Below are positions 7,172 to 11,088 of a stretch of 11,088 nt of DNA, piece by piece. The stretch lies in the NCBI GenBank assembly GCA_024280675.1, contig JAJRPT010000156.1, forward strand, positions 1-11,088, read 5' to 3'. This DNA is from Bacteroidota bacterium (lineage in GTDB: Bacteria > Bacteroidota > Ignavibacteria > Kapaibacteriales > UBA2268). Both the position numbers and the translations under genes were made by a program. The notes under the pieces are model-generated. The model was not told the origin of the DNA and did not search any database. It was given only the letters and a program-made list of their open reading frames with translations. Within the stretch, counting starts at the first letter, position 1. Each line of letters opens with the position of its first letter.

Positions 7172-7828
7172 ATGCTAGACAAAGAATCACTTTTTGAATT
7201 AATTGCTGGAGGTGAAAACTCTTCTGTTGAGTTCAAACGAAAATCTCCAAGCCCAGAAAAACTTGCAAAAGAAATCTCTGCACTTGCCAATACAAAGGGT
7301 GGATATTTATTTCTTGGAGTCGATGACGATGGGAGTGTTTGCGGAATTCATTCAGAAAAGACAAGTATGGAAGAGGTCGAGACAGCTTGTTCATTCTTTA
7401 TTGACCCTGAGCCAAGCTATGAGATGGGGGTGATAAACCGCCGCAGAAAATACATAGTCGTGGCACACATCCCGCAAAGTGATAACAAACCCCACAGAGT
7501 ACTTATAACTGATTCTAAGAGCAACAAAATAATAAAAAGAGCTTATATACGCATAGGCGAAAAATCAATAGAAGCATCGAGTGAGATGGCACGACTGATG
7601 ACTTATCAAAATGAAGAATTGGGCAAAGAGCTTAAATTAAATGTTGGTGAAAAGGAAAAAAGACTATTTGTTTATTTGGAGAAGCATGAGCAAATTACAG
7701 TAAAAGAATACAGTAAGCTAGTGAACATCTCAAAACGAGGTGCAGAGAGGTCTCTTATTGCCCTAGTCCGGGTTGGCACGATTCAAATACATAATGACGC
7801 TACCCGAGACTATTTTACATTAGTCTAG
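7172..7828 (+). CDS. AlbA_2/Schlafen-type putative DNA-binding protein with C-terminal winged helix
   Basis: Encodes 218 residues. The N-terminal half (about 8-140) shows the AlbA_2 (Schlafen AlbA_2, formerly AAA_4) pattern: E20-F-K near the start (SSVEFKRK), then 'EISALANTKGGYLFLGVDDDG', followed by GI and a late KRAYIRIGEKSIEAS segment. Residues about 160-215 (KRLFVYLEKHEQITVKEYSKLVNISKRGAERSL...) look like a winged helix-turn-helix. Proteins of this architecture are usually called putative transcriptional regulators; the biochemical role of the domain varies across the family (nucleic-acid binding or, in some Schlafens, nuclease). It follows hslO by 12 bp with an AATAAAAA-ATG start and no Shine-Dalgarno, so it is probably co-transcribed with the chaperone. 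Only 28 bp separate its stop from the convergent beta-barrel gene, and I see no GC-rich terminator there. The target is unknown. Confidence 0.85.
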   Translation: MLDKESLFELIAGGENSSVEFKRKSPSPEKLAKEISALANTKGGYLFLGVDDDGSVCGIHSEKTSMEEVETACSFFIDPEPSYEMGVINRRRKYIVVAHIPQSDNKPHRVLITDSKSNKIIKRAYIRIGEKSIEASSEMARLMTYQNEELGKELKLNVGEKEKRLFVYLEKHEQITVKEYSKLVNISKRGAERSLIALVRVGTIQIHNDATRDYFTLV

Positions 7829-7856
7829 TTTTACCATTAGCCTACAAAATTAATTC

Positions 7857-8405
7857 TCAGAAGCTATACCCAAGAGCAATTCCCAAGAGATAAGTCTGAT
7901 GTCCATCCACAAAATCAGTTGCAACAGTTGGACTCACCGACATTTCACCAATATGAAAATCGTATGCTAAACCTATGCGAAATAAAAACTTAGACTTCAT
8001 TTCAGTTTCTCCAGCTTCTTTCCCGTCTAGCGTGTCTTGAGCCGTCAGCTCGACTGTTTCTTCTAAAAACTCAAGCGAGGGTACAACAAATATTTTAAAG
8101 CTTTTCATAGACTTGTAAGAAAAGGGAATGCCTAAGATATAGGCATTAAACTTATCTTTTAAAATAGCTTCGGCAAGCAAACCAATGCCCAGTTTATTGC
8201 TAAACATCCCAGTGTTGTAAATATAATCTATTCCAACGGTTGGGTAGCTTTTGGTCACATCTTTTGTTTTTAGTGTGGTTGCCTCAATTTCTTCGACATT
8301 TATCATGGTCACACCACCAAAAACCGCAACATGGTGATTGCCCTCACCAGCTTTCAGTGACAAAGTAAATGAAAGTAAAATCACAAGTAATAGTAAATTC
8401 TTCAT
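7857..8405 (-). CDS. Small outer-membrane beta-barrel-like protein
   Basis: Encodes 182 residues. It has a clear signal peptide (MKNLLLLVILLSFTLSLKA, probable cleavage after A19). The mature part alternates polar and hydrophobic residues in strand-like stretches, for example HHVAVFGGVTMINV, KLGIGLLAEAIL, KSFKIFVVPSLEFL, KFLFRIGLAYDFHI and TYLLGIALGYSF. The chain ends in phenylalanine after an aromatic-alternating strand, the typical signature for insertion by BamA. At about 160 mature residues an eight-stranded barrel would fit. No specific family is recognised and no substrate can be proposed. The frame extends 12 codons upstream to 8441, but the signal peptide gives the start at 8405. It lies 54 bp behind the unrecognised helical gene on the same strand, and a -7-like box within that gap suggests it can be transcribed separately. 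Confidence 0.75.
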   Translation of the reverse strand: MKNLLLLVILLSFTLSLKAGEGNHHVAVFGGVTMINVEEIEATTLKTKDVTKSYPTVGIDYIYNTGMFSNKLGIGLLAEAILKDKFNAYILGIPFSYKSMKSFKIFVVPSLEFLEETVELTAQDTLDGKEAGETEMKSKFLFRIGLAYDFHIGEMSVSPTVATDFVDGHQTYLLGIALGYSF

Positions 8406-8438
8406 ACCTTTTTCCCATTTATTAATAAACCTGCATGT

Positions 8439-8446
8439 CAAATATA
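8439..8446 (-). promoter_or_regulatory. Candidate -7 promoter element for the beta-barrel gene (TATATTTG)
   Basis: On the minus strand the sequence reads TATATTTG, matching TAnnTTTG. It predicts a transcription start near 8433 and a leader of about 28 nt before the ATG at 8405. No TTTG is found about 20 nt upstream, so only the -7 half is supported. The box lies inside the longer upstream frame, consistent with the shorter start. Confidence 0.4.
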
Positions 8447-8459
8447 AAAACTTCTTTGA

Positions 8460-9128
8460 TTAATTCCTATCTATTTTTGGAGGAGTGAGACTGATTTTTT
8501 TATCAATAAATATTTCATAATCCTGGGCCTTTAAATCATTGGAATCTATCCACATATCATAGCTACCCCCTGCTAATATTTTTATCAAAAACTTAATCTC
8601 TTTCATTTTTATTTCCGAAGCTTTCCGAATAGAATTGCAATACTTTATTACCCTCGCCATATTTTTTATGGCAACAAAGTAATCGTCAATTAAGTTTTGC
8701 AGAAGAGACACCTTAGCTTTTGTCATGCCAAAACTTATTAGCTCATAAATATTATTGCCGGCCGCCACCCGTACCCGGCGAGCAAAGTGCATCAGCTCCA
8801 CCGAAGTCATCATGTTCATCTTCGGATTGTTAAAAATAGAATAAGTCCTCCCCACACCACCCCAAGCATAACGAGCACTCGACTCGAATTGCCTCAGAAC
8901 TACACTCAGATCTATTCTTGATGCTGCCAGCGACCGCTTGACTGTCTTCTGTATATTGATTAGATCAACCTCGCTTGGTAATTGTCTGAATTCACTGATT
9001 TTAGAAGCGAAATCATCAACAATATGAATTTCAATCCCAGCAGCCAGAAGATGTTCGGCGTCCCTAATCAGCAAATCCAAAAGCATTGAGCTCTTAAACA
9101 ATAACTCACTATCTTTGTTCTTTGACAT
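8460..9128 (-). CDS. Unrecognised conserved-looking helical protein
   Basis: Encodes 222 residues from the ATG at 9128. Another in-frame ATG at 9140 would add four residues; neither has a clear ribosome binding site. I do not recognise the family. There is no signal peptide, membrane segment or Cys/His metal cluster; the only cysteine is C164. The sequence appears almost wholly alpha-helical: residues 8-47 amphipathic, 55-85 basic, and a long helical stretch 108-186 rich in Lys, Ile and Met. The central part carries the most distinctive features: 'YAWGGVGRTYSIFNNPKMN' and 'MHFARRVRVAAGNNIYEL'. The last 35 residues are polar and probably extended. Base composition resembles that of neighbouring genes. 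It is divergent from rplU (100-bp gap) and 54 bp ahead of the beta-barrel gene. It is most likely cytoplasmic; no function is proposed. Confidence 0.7.
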   Translation of the reverse strand: MSKNKDSELLFKSSMLLDLLIRDAEHLLAAGIEIHIVDDFASKISEFRQLPSEVDLINIQKTVKRSLAASRIDLSVVLRQFESSARYAWGGVGRTYSIFNNPKMNMMTSVELMHFARRVRVAAGNNIYELISFGMTKAKVSLLQNLIDDYFVAIKNMARVIKYCNSIRKASEIKMKEIKFLIKILAGGSYDMWIDSNDLKAQDYEIFIDKKISLTPPKIDRN

Positions 9129-9165
9129 ATCTATTTGCATTAATTAGCATAGTTAGTAAAAAATA

Positions 9166-9197
9166 TTTGGATAAAATAACTTTTAACCATAAATTTG
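9166..9197 (+). promoter_or_regulatory. Bacteroidota-type promoter for rplU-rpmA
   Basis: TTTG (9166-9169), 20 nt, then TAAATTTG (9190-9197) is a full match to the Bacteroidota consensus TTTG-N-TAnnTTTG with ordinary spacing. Transcription would begin near 9203, leaving a leader of about 25 nt before the rplU ATG. This is the best promoter match in the window. The short leader leaves no room for a structured autoregulatory RNA. Confidence 0.75.
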
Positions 9198-9228
9198 CTT
9201 CTTGTAATAAAATAACTTAAAAGAAAAC

Positions 9229-9537
9229 ATGACTACAGTAGTTGAAATATCAGGTAAGCAATATTCAGTCCAAAATGGTGACATTGTAAAAACTCCTAAA
9301 ATTAATGCCGAAGTGGGCGAAAATATCGAACTAGGTTCTGTATTTCTCAGCCAAGAAGATGGCAATGTCGAGATTGGCCTGCCTACCCTTGATATAAAAG
9401 TAAGAGCAGAAGTCCTTGAACACGGTAGAGACAAGAAAATCCTTGTCTTTCATAAGAAACGTCGTAAAGGATACCAGAAAATGAATGGCCACAGAGATCA
9501 TTTCACAAAAATCAAAATAACTTCAATAGAAAACTAA
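9229..9537 (+). CDS. rplU: 50S ribosomal protein L21
   Basis: Encodes 102 residues, the normal length for bacterial L21, a 23S rRNA-binding protein of the large subunit. The N-terminus 'VVEISGKQYSVQNGDIVKTPKI' matches the family start (V-x-I-x-G-x-Q-Y-x-V). The C-terminal signature 'KILVFHKKRRKGYQKMNGHRDHFTKIKI' (about 65-97) is the rRNA-binding segment. The ATG follows an A-rich leader (AAAAGAAAAC) without Shine-Dalgarno. rpmA begins 9 bp after the stop, the conserved order found across bacteria. Confidence 0.98.
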   Translation: MTTVVEISGKQYSVQNGDIVKTPKINAEVGENIELGSVFLSQEDGNVEIGLPTLDIKVRAEVLEHGRDKKILVFHKKRRKGYQKMNGHRDHFTKIKITSIEN

Positions 9538-9541
9538 GAGG
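9536..9541 (+). promoter_or_regulatory. Shine-Dalgarno-like site for rpmA
   Basis: AAGAGG, 5 nt before the rpmA ATG, overlaps the last two bases of the rplU stop codon. It stands out because the other starts in this window lack a recognisable Shine-Dalgarno. It may help termination-reinitiation coupling between the two ribosomal genes. Confidence 0.5.
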
Positions 9542-9546
9542 AAAAA

Positions 9547-9810
9547 ATGGCTCACAAAAAAGGTCAAGGCTCGATAAAGAACGGACGTGATTCAAACGCA
9601 CAACGCCGTGGAGTAAAAAAATTCGGTGGACAGCTTGTCAAAGCTGGCAACATCTTAGTTCGCCAACTTGGAACCAAATACTACCCTGGCAATAATGTAG
9701 GGCTAGGAAATGATTTCACAATATTTGCAACTGTTGATGGAGTGGTAGAGTTTTCTAAGAACAATAAAAACCGCACCGTAGTTTCGGTCGCACCACTTTC
9801 GCAAAATTAA
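9547..9810 (+). CDS. rpmA: 50S ribosomal protein L27
   Basis: Encodes 87 residues, the usual bacterial size. L27 sits near the peptidyl-transferase centre, and its N-terminal tail reaches the tRNA acceptor ends. The start MAHKKGQGSIKNGRDSNAQR is the family signature, without the cleaved leader found in Firmicutes. Next comes 'GVKKFGGQLVKAGNILVRQ', then 'TKYYPGNNVGLGNDFTIFATVDG'. Compared with familiar L27 sequences, a few usually conserved positions differ: VRQLGTK instead of VRQRGTK, and NDFTIFA instead of the common DHTLFA/DHTLYA. These look like lineage differences, not damage. It follows rplU by 9 bp and is followed by a rho-independent terminator at 9893-9927. Confidence 0.98.
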   Translation: MAHKKGQGSIKNGRDSNAQRRGVKKFGGQLVKAGNILVRQLGTKYYPGNNVGLGNDFTIFATVDGVVEFSKNNKNRTVVSVAPLSQN

Positions 9811-9892
9811 TATTATTGCACACCAATATCATTTTAGTAACTTAACTAATTGAAAGTGTGGCAATGGCTAGTTTATCTGGTGAAATAAATAT

Positions 9893-9927
9893 AAATCTCT
9901 GGTCATTTCTTGACTTGGAGATTTTTT
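9893..9927 (+). terminator. Rho-independent terminator after rplU-rpmA
   Basis: AAATCTC (9893-9899) pairs with GAGATTT (9918-9924). Inside, GTCA (9902-9905) pairs with TGAC (9911-9914) around a TTTCT loop. A six-T tract (9922-9927) ends the 3' arm. It lies 83 bp after rpmA. The rest of 9811-9965 shows no gene. Only 38 bp remain between this terminator and the peroxidase ATG, so the promoter of that gene must overlap the hairpin or the gene must be read through. Confidence 0.65.
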
Positions 9928-9965
9928 CTTTAATGTAATATTTCCAATTATACAATAGGTTTCTT

Positions 9966-10982
9966 ATGAAATATATTTTTATGCTAGTCCTAGTATTTGC
10001 TCTTTTCTCTTGTGGGAAAACAGAAAAAAAACCTGTAACAAAAGAAGTAGTAAATACTTTGGATGAGTTGCAAAGCAAAGCCAATGCAATATTTGGAACT
10101 CTTCCAAAACAAGCAGACAATCCAGAAAACCCAATAACAGAGGCGAAGGTATCGCTGGGCAAGAAATTATTCTTTGATACAATTTTGAGCAAAGATGGCA
10201 ATATTTCCTGTAACTCTTGCCATAATTTAGATACTTGGGGTGTAGACAATGAACCCACGTCTTTGGGTGATGGTGGCCAAAGAGGTGGCAGGAATTCGCC
10301 AACTGTTCTCAATGCTGCTCTTGATTTTACTCAGTTCTGGGATGGACGTGAGCCAGATGTTGAAGCACAGGCTGGGGGTCCAATTCTCAATCCAATAGAA
10401 ATGGCAATGCCTAGTAAAGAAGCGGTTATTGAGCGACTTTCTGCTCACCACGAATATCCAGCACTATTTGAGTTGGCATTCGGAAAAGAGTCTGTGAGTT
10501 ATGACAATCTCCAAAGAGCCATCGGCGTATTTGAGCGAACTCTAATAACTCCATCTCGCTTTGATGAGTATCTTCGAGGAGACAAGAACGCCATGAGCGA
10601 TGATGAAAAAAATGGTCTAAAGCTCTTCATCGATTCAGGATGCGTTGCCTGTCACAGTGGGCCAAATCTTGGTGGAAAAATGTTCCAGAAATTTGGTTTG
10701 GTTGCTGGAAATTATTGGGAGCATACGGGTTCAAAAGAAGTTGATGAGGGACGGTTTGTTGTCACTGGCAATGAAGCCGATAAATATGTTTTCAAAGTTC
10801 CTGGATTAAGAAACATTGAGAAAACTGCTCCTTATTTCCATGACGGAAGCGTAAATGATTTGTCCGTGGCAGTGGATATTATGGCAAAACTTCAGTTGGG
10901 TCGTCAGTTGAAAGAAGAAGAAATTAGTTTGATTGTAACTTTTTTAAGTTCTCTGACTGGTGAAACTCCTTCAAATAAATAA
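9966..10982 (+). CDS. Di-haem cytochrome c peroxidase (CcpA/MauG family) lipoprotein
   Basis: Encodes 338 residues, typical for bacterial di-haem peroxidases, which reduce H2O2 to water with electrons from periplasmic cytochromes. Two haem c sites are present: C82-x-x-C85-H86 (CNSCH) and C226-x-x-C229-H230 (CVACH). Family blocks between and after them include 'RNSPTVLNAALDFTQFWDGR' (109-128), 'GGPILNPIEMAM' (137-148), and 'FKVPGLRNIEKTAPYFHDGS' (276-295). M306 in AVDIMAKLQLG is a plausible distal Met ligand of the electron-transfer haem (inference). The N-terminus is a lipoprotein signal: hydrophobic MKYIFMLVLVFALFSC with a lipobox ending at C16. The mature protein is thus probably membrane-anchored in the periplasm, whereas classical CcpA is soluble. 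It is bracketed by terminators at 9893-9927 and 11016-11050, so it is a single-gene unit. No clear promoter box is seen in the 38 bp before the ATG. Confidence 0.95.
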   Translation: MKYIFMLVLVFALFSCGKTEKKPVTKEVVNTLDELQSKANAIFGTLPKQADNPENPITEAKVSLGKKLFFDTILSKDGNISCNSCHNLDTWGVDNEPTSLGDGGQRGGRNSPTVLNAALDFTQFWDGREPDVEAQAGGPILNPIEMAMPSKEAVIERLSAHHEYPALFELAFGKESVSYDNLQRAIGVFERTLITPSRFDEYLRGDKNAMSDDEKNGLKLFIDSGCVACHSGPNLGGKMFQKFGLVAGNYWEHTGSKEVDEGRFVVTGNEADKYVFKVPGLRNIEKTAPYFHDGSVNDLSVAVDIMAKLQLGRQLKEEEISLIVTFLSSLTGETPSNK

Positions 10983-11015
10983 TTTATATTTTAATGCAAA
11001 ATGCGTTGTCTTTTC

Positions 11016-11050
11016 ATCTCCCTTCGTGCTGGCACGATTGGAGATTTTTT
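11016..11050 (+). terminator. Rho-independent terminator after the cytochrome c peroxidase gene
   Basis: ATCTCC (11016-11021) pairs with GGAGAT (11040-11045). After a CT/TT internal mismatch, TCGTG (11024-11028) pairs with CACGA (11033-11037) around a CTGG loop. Six Ts (11045-11050) follow. It begins 33 bp after the peroxidase stop. The remaining 38 bp of the window hold no recognisable feature. Confidence 0.85.
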
Positions 11051-11088
11051 AATAAATAAAAAAAGTCAGCCTGATTAATTTCCAGAGC

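Noticed and set aside
9815..9865. Imperfect inverted repeat ATTGCACAC / GTGTGGCAAT downstream of rpmA
   Set aside because: One bulge and a loop of about 32 nt, with no T-tract. The hairpin at 9893-9927 is a better terminator.
9910..9941. TTGACT ... TAATAT as a classical sigma70 promoter for the peroxidase
   Set aside because: Spacing is 20 nt, the TTGACT is part of the terminator stem, and the organism appears to use a different promoter type.
9842..10451. Open frames on the minus strand opposite the peroxidase gene
   Set aside because: They mirror the codon structure of a strongly supported plus-strand gene and have no recognisable protein features.
1..11088. Defence system, prophage, insertion sequence, CRISPR array, tRNA or riboswitch
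   Set aside because: I found no repeats with spacers, transposase or integrase motifs, cloverleaf, or conserved leader structure. The AlbA_2 gene alone is not evidence for a defence island.

Overview
The window is an ordinary-looking chromosomal stretch from a low-GC, Gram-negative bacterium of the Bacteroidota/FCB superphylum. Three things point there. The protein encoded at 1817-3229 (minus strand) ends in a type IX secretion C-terminal domain. Several genes lack a Shine-Dalgarno sequence and have A-rich upstream bases. Bacteroidota-type promoter boxes (TTTG about 20 nt before TAnnTTTG) precede several genes, most clearly rplU. Finer placement (Bacteroidetes proper, Ignavibacteria, Kapabacteria or similar) cannot be decided from the window alone.

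Layout. 2-583 is the 3' end of a large VPS10/BNR-type 'glycosyl hydrolase' gene cut by the left edge. A beta-class carbonic anhydrase-like gene (711-1199) and peptide deformylase (def, 1258-1830) follow on the same strand. Def runs convergently, with a 14-bp overlap, into a minus-strand pair: a large VIT-VWA protein with an embedded TonB-C-like domain (6088-3392), then a secreted Asp-box beta-propeller protein with a T9SS sorting domain (3229-1817). Divergent from the VIT-VWA gene are Hsp33 (hslO, 6242-7159) and an AlbA_2/Schlafen-type putative DNA-binding regulator (7172-7828) 12 bp behind it. A minus-strand pair follows: an unrecognised helical protein (9128-8460), then a small outer-membrane beta-barrel-like protein (8405-7857). 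Divergent from that pair is the ribosomal operon rplU-rpmA (9229-9810), ended by a rho-independent terminator. Last is a lipoprotein di-haem cytochrome c peroxidase (9966-10982), followed by a second terminator.

How the genes relate. Housekeeping functions (translation: def, rplU, rpmA; redox-activated chaperone: hslO) alternate with cell-envelope genes (T9SS cargo, VIT-VWA, beta-barrel, peroxidase). Hsp33 and the peroxidase both belong to oxidative-stress physiology, but they are separate transcription units and no direct link is shown. I see no mobile element, CRISPR array, tRNA, rRNA or phage gene, and no clear evidence of a new multi-gene system. The items most worth a second look are the VIT-VWA-TonB_C fusion, the unrecognised helical protein, and two terminators with an identical 13-nt 3' arm that bracket the peroxidase gene.
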